Source of the DNA: Datnioides undecimradiatus
Taxonomy: Eukaryota > Chordata > Actinopteri > Lobotiformes > Datnioididae
NCBI GenBank assembly: GCA_008933995.1
Contig: WARS01000052.1
Location: 5,084,001-5,148,000 of the forward strand
DNA length: 64,000 nucleotides
Reading direction: 5' to 3'
Translations under genes and position numbers: made by a program
In this document: positions 25,301 to 38,547 of the stretch, in pieces
Layout: each line of letters opens with the position of its first letter
Position numbering within the stretch: position 1 is the first letter of the stretch
Notes under the pieces: generated by a model
Database searches by the model: none
Seen by the model: the letters and a program-made list of their open reading frames with translations, nothing else
What the model was told of the DNA's origin: nothing

Positions 25301-28300
25301 TGGACCTATATCAGCGTAAATGACTCCAGTGCTTTCCATCACTTAAAGAGGAGATCTGCACAACTTCAAATGACCTAAAACTCAAGATATGATCCCTGAG
25401 CGTGTGCTCGAATCAAGAGAGTTTGATTCACCACTCAAGCTGTTATTTTTCTCGTCACAGGAGAAGTAGCTACAGGGATGGGGCCTTCTTAGTTTAGTCT
25501 CGTGTATGTTTTGGTTAGGGGGGTATAGGGAGTGGTGCCAGGGCCATAATGGGTTCAGCATGTGGACTTATAGCTCCACCCATCAGACCCCCTCCTGGTT
25601 ACTCAAAGTGAACAGGAACAGCACAATCAGCACTTCCTGGCTTCACGTGCCACATGACTTACAAAACGGAAAGTGTACACAGACCTATATTTCCGTAATT
25701 AAATTCCTTCAGCTTTCAATATAGATTGATTTTGAAATGTTTAGTTAAGAGGAACTATAGAAACATATGGTCAAATACAGGCTAACACAGGTTTGGGTCT
25801 GCAATTTGCATCCAGAGAGAGAGGACCAGATGGTGCATTCATTGATAGAGAATAAAATGGCTACAACACCCTATATCCTTAACCTAGTATTCTTTAAATA
25901 ATACTCTCATTTCTGGTATATGCTATTTTGGTTCATTTATATCTCCTGATGAGTTCTGGTTCGCACAGTTTTGTGGAGTATTATGAGTCAGATGAGGAGA
26001 TTTCCTGCAATGTGAATTTAAAGAAATCCGTCTGCCTGATCCTTTTAAATCATTTTCCCACAATGTTTTCAAGCTGGTATCAAACACATGGATCTCAATT
26101 TTGTTTTTCCACAGAAGGCAGATTTCCCATTAAGCCTGTTATCTGCCCATTCCTTAAAGGCTTTATCTTCCCAGCTGACCGTTCAGACATTGTTTATCAT
26201 TGCAGGGCTTTTGTAGAGGACACATCCTGCCTTCGACTCACTGAAAAGACAAATGAGTAATGTGATGTCTGGGCACAATTGAGCCAGTTTTTGCTTCTGT
26301 GGTTTTGGTAAATGTTAAACAAGGAGCATTTAATACTTGGGTTGCACTGAGTTTGGTTTGGAGGAGGTTTAACTGTTATTCCATTTATTTTCTACAATGG
26401 ACCACTGTTAGCTTTTAATGTTACCTTCTTCGCTGTGGATCTAATTTTTCATCAGTCCAGTGCATACTGTAGTATTAATGTGTGGTCTTGGAGTCTTTGT
26501 TTTTACTTCAGTATATATACAGCACAACAGCACATAACTTTAATTACATGTGGGGATTGTCATTAAATTATAAGACAGCAAATGTTACAACAGTTATGGT
26601 CAGAAAGTGTTTGATCTATATACTGTACATATATTTTTGGAGTAACTGCCAGCACATTATTAGCAAATAAAACACCAACATTAATTTGAAGACCCCTCGA
26701 CCAACATGGAGAGGGAGTAAATAAATCATCAGTTTTATCCATGGCTGCTAATTTAAAGTAAGGCTGTATGACTTATGAAAGAAGATAAAACACATTCTTC
26801 CTCTCACAAATTAAAAGTTAAATATGTAAGCAATAAAACGCCTCCATCTCACAAACTGAAATGGTTTTGCTTCCTCAACCTTATTTGAGCTTAATGGTGG
26901 CTAATCTTAGCAAAGCTGTGTAATTAACATCGCTGAATTTGATTTTTGTTTTTACGTTTCCTCTCTACTGGCCTTACTGTTGCACTACATGTTAGCATTT
27001 ACCATTGTCCTGTAATCGTGACTTCTGGCCCCAGTGACTGGTGTTCAGTAAAAGCTGCACAGACCTTTAAAGCTTTAGGTTTGAAATACATAAAAAATCT
27101 AACTATAAACTAAAAACTAAAAATAAATGAAAAGGCCAGGCCAGTATAACAGCAGAAACTAACTTACTGCAGATACTGGAAACTGTAGATACTGCAAATA
27201 AAACCTCCTATGCAGAAAAGCTGAACTAAGTTGGAGGGAATTTAGTAAGACAAGATTAAAAAAAGATTAATTAATCTAATGATATATCATTTCCTTAAGT
27301 TTTCCAGCTGGGCACAAGATGACTCTTTACTTCACTGTAAAGTGTGCGCACTGGCAGCTTCGAGTTCATACATCACACTTGCATTGACTTTCACCCTGGT
27401 TGTGATGTCACAAACTTGTGGGACCACCCTTAAAAATCAATCCAGCAGATGAACGTTCAAACAGACTCCTAGCGTCAAACTCTGCACATACATCATTCTG
27501 TACATTGAAGCTCAAACATCCAACTGTAGTAACAAGAGGAAAAACATTTGTTTGAGTGGAGGAGGACTTAAAGCTGACACTGCCAAATACAGACAACTAC
27601 TAACAAACTGTAAGAGCTATCCTGCCACGGTCACTGAGTGTAGGCCAGAATTAAGCAATTTGCTCAAACCTAGGCTTTTCTCAAAAGTATTACTTTATGT
27701 ACATTTCTAATTTTGTCCATTACAGTGCCCATAATGACCTTGAATTAATAACCTCCTCTTGCTGGATATTCTTAAGCAAATGCAGCCTTGGGCAGGCATG
27801 CATTCAATCAGGGATGACACCGTACGTCAACACTGCTGTTTATACAGGGGCCTCAAAACATACCGTATAAGGCTTCCTCCTTAATCACACTGTAACTGAT
27901 GATGTGCCTCGGAGGAACAGGAGAGATAAGGGCTTCAGAGAAAAACAGTTACAGACTGAGAAGTACACTGACCGTAAAAGTCTCAGGACAGAAGGTCTAG
28001 TAAGACAATTGCAGCAGAGTGAACAAATGCGCAACAGTGTTTATGGCTGCACTGCACAGTAGTTTCACCCCTGAGTTCCAGGTCCATTGATAGAAAAGGC
28101 ACTGGTAGTGTTAAAACGCTTGTAAAGCTGCACCCCCTCTGTGCTCTCCTTATTCTAAAGACCCAGTGATCAACAGCAATGAGTTTTATCATCCCATAGA
28201 TGCTGTGGCTTTTGGCTGTGGGGGTAACAGTGGAGGGGAGGGGGCCAATTATGTCTGGTGAATGGTTCCTAACATTTTTACTGCTTCTCTGCCAAGGTAG

Positions 28301-31300
28301 CTCATAAACGAACAACTGCTTCAACTGACAGATTTGGCCAACAGCCCTTGCACAGGCAAGGGGTGTAATGTTGACTTATCATCAAAATGCCAGGCCCTAT
28401 TAGTCTAACTGTTAACTGCTGAAATATGCTTACAGTGTACTGTAAAATTACATACAGTTTTTACAACATGCACACTAATAATACCTTCTAGTAAAGATAA
28501 TTTTCTTCTATAATCTCATTAATCATCTTGATTATTCATGTTACATTTGAATATTTTGATCAGTATTTTTATTTAACTTCTTTTTAAATTAGATATGTTG
28601 AATTAATACGGAGCAAATGCACTGAGTACACTTTCAGAGTCAATGAAATGTATGTTTTCTGCACACGGCCTGCGGTTCCAGCAGACTGAGAATGTACGTT
28701 TACATTTAAAAGTTGAGTTGGAAAACATGTACATGCTGATTTATGATTTGGAAGATCATGTTTCACATGATCACATCATGTGCATCACCATATAACACTT
28801 TTCAAACAAGTGACACTTGGAGCTGCATCATTGCATACCAATGAAAGTTACACTGACACAAGCATAACAAGCATCTTTTCAGGTACATGTGCCACCCAGA
28901 TACCACCACCCTCAATACTAAGGAACTTTAACCAATTCACCAAATAATGGATTTCTATGCAAATGTTGTGAAATGTTGCTGCCAAAGTATCACTGACTAA
29001 TGTGATCATTTCTCTGTTCTGCCTTCACAGCTGATCCAGTAGATGTACTGAAGGTTCTAGACTTCCAGAGCTCCCCTGAAGGAGTACGGAAAACAACAGG
29101 TTTCTGCACAGTCAGGAGAGGATCCAAACCCGACGCTGCTTACCGAGTTGGAAAAACAGCTCAGATCAGTGCCCCAACCAAACAGCTCTTCCCAGGTAAT
29201 CTCCCTTCTTATCTCCACAGATTACCAAAGTTTACACTATAGCTGAACCAGTCAGCTGTGCCCATTGGTTCCAGCCAGTAGAAAGCTGATCTCGCAAAAA
29301 ACAGTATTTAGTTTGTAATTAATCTCTGTTCACACAATGCTTTACAGTTGTTCTGCTTTGGATATGAAGGCAAAGCCTAAATTGTGAGCTTGCTGAGTGT
29401 AGCATTTTCTTGAGGATCACCAGCGCACAGCTGTTTATGAGATTTCATCATCCCCATCACTTCCTGAAACTTTTAAATGTGCACTTTTACCTGATATCTT
29501 TTTTAATTCGTCAAAAATAAAAGAGATTAAATATGACATTCTCCAGAGAAGGAGGGTGGGTGGTACACAGCAGTATTTGTAGATTCTCATTCTAAAACAA
29601 CCCATCCTTTACCTTAAATGGTACTAATGATCCATGCTAGCAGCTCTTTGAGGCTACTTGTGCACAGCTTTAAAGTGATGTTAAGCAGCTAAAATATTTA
29701 CCATGTTCACAGTCTGTTGTGTGGCAGGTTGGCCGACTGACAAACAGGGCAAATTGCTATCACACACCACTTGCATTGTATTTATGTAGTTTTATGTCTA
29801 CTCAATCAAATAATTGTTTGGATGAAAATGATGATGGTTTTCTTTCAAGTCTTGAACCACTTAATGGCAAAATACAAAACATCTTAAAGATATTTCAATT
29901 TCGAAATAAAATAGCAAGAAATGATGTAATGAAACGCTTCACCACAAGGACCTCTCCTCTGAAATGCAGTGCAGACTTTTAGCAGTTGTACTCTAGAAGA
30001 TGGCCATGAATCTGCTGGTGTTCCAGTAGGCTCCAAGAGCCCATAGGGGATGAGAATCACTCAACACATGGTGTATAAAATGTCAAGTAAACATATGACT
30101 CAAGTAAGAAGAGAAACAGCAGATTTTTGTTATTTGATATTTTGGGGAAACCCACAATTTATTGCAGCAAGTCAATGAGAGGAATATTTCTTTTGATTTT
30201 GTGGGCCAGTCTTGTCAATAAAGTATCTGTCCTCAAGTTTGATTGCTGGCACGCTTGAGTATGCTGCATTTGGCTCATATAGTGAAACCTATCAGGATTT
30301 TTATTCTGAATACACATTGCCTGACTTAAAGTCTGCTGCCCAGCTGTTTGTGAGAAATAAAGCCATATTTGTTTTATTAGGAAGGAGTCCACTCTGAGAA
30401 ACACATAAACTTGCTACTTTCTTACGCTAATTCAGCTAGTCCGAGAATTGAATAATGAACTATAGAGGACAAGATGTTATTGCTGATGGTTGTGGAAAAC
30501 CAGTCAGCTGTTGACAGATGTAAATTTGATATTTGCCAGTTTCCAGTCTTGCAAGTGCTAGCTTTTTTCCAGCTGAAATATGAAACATGCTGCATTTTGA
30601 ATACAATGTATAATAATATATATCAATAAAATCCACAACCATTGGAGGCCTGTTAATTCTTTATTCTTGGGGCAAAGAGTAGAAAGAACCCCTGGTTACT
30701 TACTCACTTGGCAAGAACGTGTATAGAAGTTTATTAGGGACTGAGTGCTGTTAAATAAATTGTCCCAGTCTGTGCAGCATGTCTGTTTTTTGTTTTTAAT
30801 TTGGCTTCATTTCAATAAAAAAAAAAAAACCCTGTTCAAAATAGTGTGAGGTATTAGAACTCAACTTCTGTGATTTTTGGCTCAAACTGCCAGCGCACCT
30901 TACACTTTCAGTAACGGAAATTTGACAAATGTAATGAAGCTTGAGAGGTGAGACGTTGGAGGTGTCATGCAAGAAAGGTTTCAAAATGTCCTCAGACAGA
31001 ATAATTGGACTTTTATTTGATCAGGATTAGTTATTTTGCCATTGAACCGAGCTATTATGGTTTTAAAAATATGACATTTGTTTGAGTATTTACAGCCCTT
31101 GTAAAATGAATGTGGCTACATCACCACTTTTCAGTCCTTTCAGGGGATGCCAAGGTTTCTTTCAGCTTCCTTAATAAACACTGCTCCAGGTCCAGTTGTC
31201 TAGACTCAGGGGTTTAATGTGAGGAGTGAAAGTTAGACAGCTAATAAACTTAGCATTATTCAATTTAGTCATTACAATACAATTGCCCTTATAATGACAT

Positions 31301-34300
31301 CAGTAGAAGATAGACATGTAAAAGATAGAGCATAAGGTGCAATGGAGTCTGTGATTTATTTCTGCTTGACATATATTAGAGATGCAGATTATTCTCTAGC
31401 TTCATAATTTCTGGAAATTACGTGTAGAAAGGGATAGTCATGCTTAACCAGCTGGACATTTCGGGAGGATTTGTTGATAGATATAGTATCATAGTATCAG
31501 AAGTTTGTTATCTTAGCATAGAGAAGTCCAGAGGTAAGAACATCTACATTAACTCCCCAGTTAACATGCTTTTCCCTGTTTTTACCCTGTACAAAAAAGA
31601 CAAGATGAACTTGGTGTGGTTTTATATTCGGTGAGGTGCTGGAATAAGATTATTACAGATTGGTGGTAGCTTCATATTCACTGTACAGACAAAAGAGTGG
31701 GATCAATTTTCTCATATAACACACAGCAAGAAAAGAATGTTGCAAAATCTCTGACAAAAATGGGCATTTTACCAGATTATGTAACTTAAGGTCTGCTGGT
31801 CTTTACGAACGTACCAAACCTCTTGCCTGCTGCTTGTTCCACCTTCAGGGGGAGTTTTCCCAGAAGATTTCTCTATCCTGTTTACCATCAAGCCCAAGGC
31901 TGGCCTCCAGTCCTTCCTGCTGTCTGTGTACAACCAGCAAGGCATCCAGCAGCTCGGCGTCGAGGTGGGCCGTGGGCCTGTCTTGCTGTACGAGGACCAA
32001 CATGGCAAGCCTGCCCCAGAGGAGTACCCCCTGTTCCGCTCCATCAACCTTGCTGACGGCAAGTAAGTGACTGACTGCTTCTCAAGAGGGCTTGAACACC
32101 TTAGAGATCAGATGTGGGTGGTAGAGTTTTGCGTCTTTGCTTTTCTTTGTCTGTTTTCAGTGCTGAATTTTAAATCTGGTGTGAATCTGGTGTGATTGGC
32201 TCAAGAGCAAAGAACTTTATTCAGATTTATAGATTCTATTTTATGCTAAACAAAATAAATCTGCTTTAACATATTTTCTCAAGCACTCAGAACATAATTA
32301 ACTCTTCTAGCCTGGTAAACTGACACAGAACTCCAAGGATTTATTGTTATCTTATGTTTGTTCAGTCACTGTGCCATATGGAACAAGTCAGACAATAATG
32401 GCAAATAAATTGCTGGCAGAAATTTGATGACAGCCTCGTCTTTTCCAGATTATTTGCAGCAGTGGTATACTGATATGTAATAATGAGCAGGATCTTCACA
32501 AATCGCATAACTGTCCAGTGATGCTGATACAAATCATTGTTAAAAGTTGTCATCAATCATTTGCACAAATGCTAACAGAAATGCCTTGATATGATGCCAT
32601 GCCTGCTTGTTTTGCTGTAGTGAATTGTATCAGGGAAGAAACATTACACTGCAAATATACACTATAATCATTACTTTCATTTACCATTTTGTGATGCCTG
32701 ATGACTGCAGCTTGCAGTAGTGTGCAATTTATACATCTTGACACAGTGGAAATGTTTCTAAATACCAATACACAAACACAAAGGTGTGGAACTTGTAGAC
32801 ATACCAGTCCAATGTGTTGGAAAATGCATTTACGTACTTTCTAAGTTTTAAATGGGAATGTTAATAGCACTTACATGTCTGCAAGATGGCCACAGCCAGC
32901 AGCTGATTAGCTTAGCGTAAAGTAAAGGCACAGAGGGAAGCAGCTAGCCCATTTTCAGGATGAATAGTGGTTTGTGGCGTCGATAGGCAGATTTTTGCAC
33001 TTTCTGAAAGAGTTTAGCGGTTTTCTGTTTTTCTCTGTTGCCAGTCCTAACAGTGTGCTAAACTATGCTAATTAGTTGCTGTGTGTAGCTTTCTGTTTAG
33101 TGCACAAAAGTGATGACTTTTAACTTGTGGCAAGACATATTTCCCCAAATGTTAGCCATAGGCTATGAGACATTCAGTATTCTGGCTGTATTTCTGACCT
33201 CCTTTCTGGCTCCCTTGATGCACAGATGGCATCGTGTAGCTATCAGTGTGGAGAAGAAGAGTGTCACCATGATTGTGGACTGTAAGAAGAAGGTGACCAG
33301 ACCGCTCAGCAGAAGCGACCAGGCTGTCATCAACACAGAGGGCATTACTGTCTTTGGCACCAGAATCCTGGATGAGGAAGTATTTGAGGTGAGCCAAATA
33401 TGCAGAATCCCGCTGGATTTAATTAAAATATGTGGAATAGTCTGTTTCACAATGTCATCCATCTTCTCCATTATCTGCCCAGGAGCATCTTTCACAAATA
33501 TAATGCATACATTCACAACTAGCTTGGGGTTTTTTTTCTGAGATTTGTTGAGTTTACTTAGATGCCAGCAATTTCTCCATTCTGGTAGTATGGATGTAAT
33601 TGAAACCATATTGTGAATCTTACTCTCAATGACTCTAATGTACCATTGTGTAAAGGGACAATTTTAGTGTCTAATACTTTAAGTCCAAATGCTTTAGGGC
33701 CAGACATTTTATTTGTCTTCTATTAAGTTGTGCATACAGTAAATGGTGAATTTTATTGGCCAGAACAACAATTTTGGCTTTGTGTACTGGGCAAGAGCCT
33801 GGAGCAATGTCTGTAGAAAGGCTCTTTGCACAGTGTGTTGTTCGAAGTGCTTTTTTTCTTCTCAACACTGGTTTTATTTGTTTGAATATTTGACTTAATA
33901 AAAGAAAGACAGGGGTATAATAGGCTTCAGTTGCTCATATTGGACAGCATGTTGTTAAAGATGCATGAATTTTGGAAGTATTTGTGAAATGATCCCATAT
34001 TGTCCCCTCAATTACTGTGACCATCAGAGCTCAGAATGACAGTTCACTGGTTACTGAGGTGTATACTATGAGACAGAGGTTCTAACTAGCAGCTTTAGCA
34101 CAGGTAGCTGTGAGCAAAGTGGAAAATGTGAGCTGAATGCTAGCTCCAAAAACAATAGCCTCTCTTTGATGTCTGCATGTGGAATGCTGGCTAAGTAGAA
34201 CAGCCTGCAAAATGTTTGCCTCCAGGTCAGAGATGACTTTCCACAGAAAATGGGATCCTACCCTCCTTTGGTTATAGGTTTCTGCCATTGCTAGGTATAG

Positions 34301-37300
34301 AGGTTAAACATATAGATGAGTCTAGGCTGTGGTGATAATAGTAAATACAAGTTACAGCTACAATTTGGTACATTTGACATCAACTATCATTAAATTACAA
34401 TGGACACATCTATAGTAAATTAGTTTTATAACATTATCAACAGTAAAGTATGTAAGAGTGAAAACCACAGTGATTAGAGTTGGGATTGTAATTAGGGTAA
34501 TTAAGAGTTGAGTGGAGGGGATAAAAGTAGCCTAGCACTTTCACCAAGCCTCTCCCTTCTATTTTTAATGCTGATTTATGACCTGCTATTTGGCTTTTGT
34601 GAGTGCTCTTTGTTTGAACATGTATTACGCTAAATGCTGTTGAGTTATAGAGTAATTTGTTTTGTTCTCCTCTGAAAAACCTGGAGACTAGAAAATGATT
34701 CCCTTTGTTCCAAGCATTGAGGCTTTTTGCACATTGCAAGGTGGTTTTAATCAGTGTATCACCCAATAGCAATGTTGTGGTGGCCTTGCTAGAAATGCAG
34801 CCATACCTTTAACTGTAATTATTTCCACTTCAGGTTTAATAAGCCTTGATTTGTTGATTGCAAACTGGCTACTTGTAGGGACACTGCACTGCTAAAGGCA
34901 AAAATCTTACTGGACACAAAGGTCTTAGCTAAGACTCTGTTTTCCTATAGATAAAAATGGGTTTGTAAAGTAGATTTAAGCCATGTGTTTAGTTCAGATT
35001 TGTTACTTATGGGATTATACTTTGTCTTACATCCTGCAGCTGTTGTGGGTATAACAATCAGTATACCTTTGAGGCTATGGAAATGTGTGGAATACTGCAT
35101 CTACTGTTATATATGCACAATGTGAAAATTGTGAAACAACCTCCATGATCAAGTTATTGAGACCCTCCAAGGTTTTGTATGTATAAAAATGTATTTAAAC
35201 TTTCAGAATTGCACCTGCATTGAACTGCGGCTTAAATCTATAATGTTTCATTGTGATTCTTGGGCTTTCCATACAGACTCATTGTGGAAGTATAAAGGTA
35301 TAACGCTCTGCAATATAGTATAAGTAGCTCAGATTTGTTTTTAAGCACAGTGCTTAAGTTAATACTCTTAGTTACTTTCCATCACTGGCTAAAACAAACT
35401 AAAAACAAAGTTTTTGTTGGCGTATTTTTGAACTCGAGCTTGGCTAACTGTTTCCCCCTGCTTCCAGTCGTTATGCTAAGCTAGGCTAATCACGTCCTGA
35501 CTTTATTTCCACAGTTTACATGCTGACATGAGCATTGTATAGAGCTTCTCAGCAAACTCTGGGCAAAAAAGGGAATGTGACTGTTTCCCAAACGTCAAAG
35601 CTTTTCCTTTGTGATTAAACTTAGCATATATGTTTATACCCCCCAAAGCATGAATGCAACTGATTCTGTTAATCCCTGACCTTTGCCTCCCACAGTCTTC
35701 ACGTCCAAGTTTTTCCTTAACCAAGATTTTGACCCATAATAACATATCTTGAAATTTAATTGCTGGATTACTGGAGCGCACTCTTACCGTAACCTAAAAA
35801 CCCTAAGCTAAACAAGCAGTAGTTCGAAAGCAGTCAAAACAATTACTGTAGCTAGTCCATTTGGCATGTGAAGAATTATAGATGTACAGCTATGAGAAAA
35901 TATCCAAGACTATCCAAGAGATTAAGAAATTGTGGCTGCTTAGCAAACCTATTCGCCCAACTTTGGAGCCACTCCGCAGTTTAATTACTGAGCTTGGCTG
36001 TGAACTTTCTGACTAACACTGCTTTGAGCTGTGAGCACATGGCTACATTACTGCAGTAGATTGCATAAGCAGGTGTCAAAGCTGGAAGCACAGAGAAGAG
36101 TGAAGGCTAGGGGAAAATATGATCAGTGTGTGCTTAGTCTTGGCTCAAATTGCACAGCTGTTTAAAAGATATGCTCACTGACCGGGTCTCCAAATGCCTT
36201 TCCCCCCCCTTTCTTCAACTTTTCCTTCTTTTTAAATAAAAGCCACAGGATATTTAAATCATCGCTCATTTTTATGCAAATCTTTTCTTCAGACTTTAAA
36301 GAATAGCTTGGGTTTCTTTGTTTGTGAGGTATGTACGAGTGTGTGTGTTTTTGTGCGTGTTCTTAGATATGTGCATGCGTGCATAAACCTGTGCGTATTT
36401 GTGTGGGTTTCTGCAAAGAGGATCGGAGGAGAGTGAGGCGAAGATAGTTTGTTTATGTGTCTGTCGTTACTGCATGGTAGATGGTTCCAAAACGCTGTCC
36501 CTCAAGCAGGACAGTCTTTGGCAGAGGAATCTAACAAGACTCTGATGGGCTCTAAGCCTTAAAGTGAATCATTGTTTATGGTTGAGTTGGCAGGAAAACA
36601 AACGGTCTGACTGTTTCTCATCTGCCTCAGTCACCCCCTAGTCCCCGTCACAAAATGTTTTGGTTTGGGTTGTGTAATAGGAATATAGTAATTAATTCAC
36701 ATTTGTTTGAGTGTAACTGAGAAGGTCAACAGTCACTTTGTTCATTAACTTTTCTAACTGTCATTTAGGCGTAGTTCCTGATAGCATAGTGTTGAATTAT
36801 CATATCATATTGTATTCTGTATATATTGAATATGTGACCTCCTAGTCTGTTGTGCTGCGACCTTCGGTAAATGGTACCAGCACAGCCAGGAAATAATAGA
36901 CCCAAGGTGCTTCTTAAAAACTTTTGCTGATGGAAAATAGCAGAGCAAGGGGAAAAAAGTAAGATAGAGAAAGAGAAAGAAGTGAAGACAAGGAAGCAGA
37001 TGGTTCATACAGTTCAACAGTTTTGTGAGCTACTGGCAGGCAAAATGTTTTAATATTCGAAGGGTGCAAGACATTTGTTTGCCCCCAGTGCTTGAAAAGA
37101 AACGTTATCCCTCCGCCGACCACAAAAGCTGCATTTGATAAAACAGTGGGAGAAATCTGGAGAGTATTAGACATTTTTCCTCTCCTCGGCTTCTTGGTTA
37201 ATTGTTGTCCTTGTACAGTTTTGAAATTCCATCTCCCTATTTGTACTTTCAAGATGTGATCCCCTCCTACAGCTTTAAAAAACAGGCTTTTCAGATGATA

Positions 37301-38506
37301 CGTGTGTTAAGCTTGTGCAGAGATAGTCGCACAAGATACAGTTTTAAAAAATACAGAAGTAAGTTATGGGTAAAAAATATACTGTATGTTTGCACAATAT
37401 GCATTTTGAAAAGGAAAAACATCTGTAAGAGTTGGTTTGAACAGCTGTAAGTCTGTATTACATCTGGCTGATGATGCCTCTGGAGGTTCAGTGTGACAGG
37501 GAGGTCACAATGACAGCATTAAAGGTTTTGTTTGAACTGTTTATTTGACAGAAAGTAGTTCCAGTAAAAGGTTTTCACAGTGAGGTCTGTGGTGTCTGTC
37601 CTGAGGTGGGGCGAGATTTAAACATACACCTATACTATCATCTTACATTTAAGTTTAAGTTGCAATGGGCGCTTTTTACAAGTCTGCAAAGTGAAAATTG
37701 CTTACACAAATGTATAATTTGTGATCATGGCACCCTTTTGTTCTCCAGTATCTGCATGTATGCATTTGTGTTTTACTAGGTCAGACTGCAGATGCTTCAG
37801 GCATATTTCCAATGTGTGTTCCAGGTGCATTAATATCCCCCAGCTGTTCCTGCAGGCAAAATGACCTGCTGCACCTGGCCAAAGACAACAATCTTTCAAC
37901 TACCTAATGATAAACTTACATGTTGTTCTGTCGGCATTAGTGGAAATTATTTGTGTATAGTGCAGAGTTTGGCTGCAAGGGGGGATTCTTTCTTATTGAT
38001 TAACACAGTTAATTTATTTTTTTTTCCTGAGAAAAGTCAGAAATGGTCAAGATGGCTGTTTTAATTCCCCAAAGCCCAAGATGATTGGGTTTTAGTTTTT
38101 GCAAACCCTAGTAAAAGACGTGGGATTTGAGTACAGTTTAAGAGCAAAATGTGCCTGTAAGACTTGATTCAGGGCATTGTGTGTCCAGAACCTCAGGCTG
38201 ATATCTCTCCAAACACTGACACTCTAATGTTGATCAAGTTGTTGTAATGGATTTTGGTTTTAATTTTGAAGAGTCAGACACAAGCTACAACATTGTTTAT
38301 GTCTCCAAATTAGTCCAACAAATGCAGGATGGGAAACCTCCCATGCTTCCTGTCATCTCTGATCCTCTTCCAGCAGGAGCTATCTGCATCTAATCAAAGT
38401 TGTGTCTTGATCTTTGAGGTCAGTCATGTGCTTTGTTGTTCAAGAATGAGGTAATGTGTGCTTATAATCAGATGTCAACTACTTGCATGATCACAACCTA
38501 GCCCCT

Positions 38507-38547
<41 letters not shown>

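Larger units (their letters stand above)
29196..31848 (+). other. col11a1: col11a1 intron 2 (2.65 kb)
   Basis: Carries a family A fragment (29636-29715) and a fold-back repeat (31430-31775). No extra exon is seen. Confidence 0.85.

Noticed and set aside
25928..26260. A 110-codon reading frame in intron 1 as a missed exon
   Set aside because: Intron 1 should not contain coding sequence in this family, the peptide matches no col11a1 segment, and exon 1 joins exon 2 in frame.
31769..32062. Minus-strand reading frame opposite exon 3
   Set aside because: It mirrors the conserved exon on the other strand and shows no independent protein character.
33110..33541. A 143-codon reading frame over exon 4
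   Set aside because: Its openness is due to exon 4 in the same frame plus adjoining intron; the true exon is 33226-33388.
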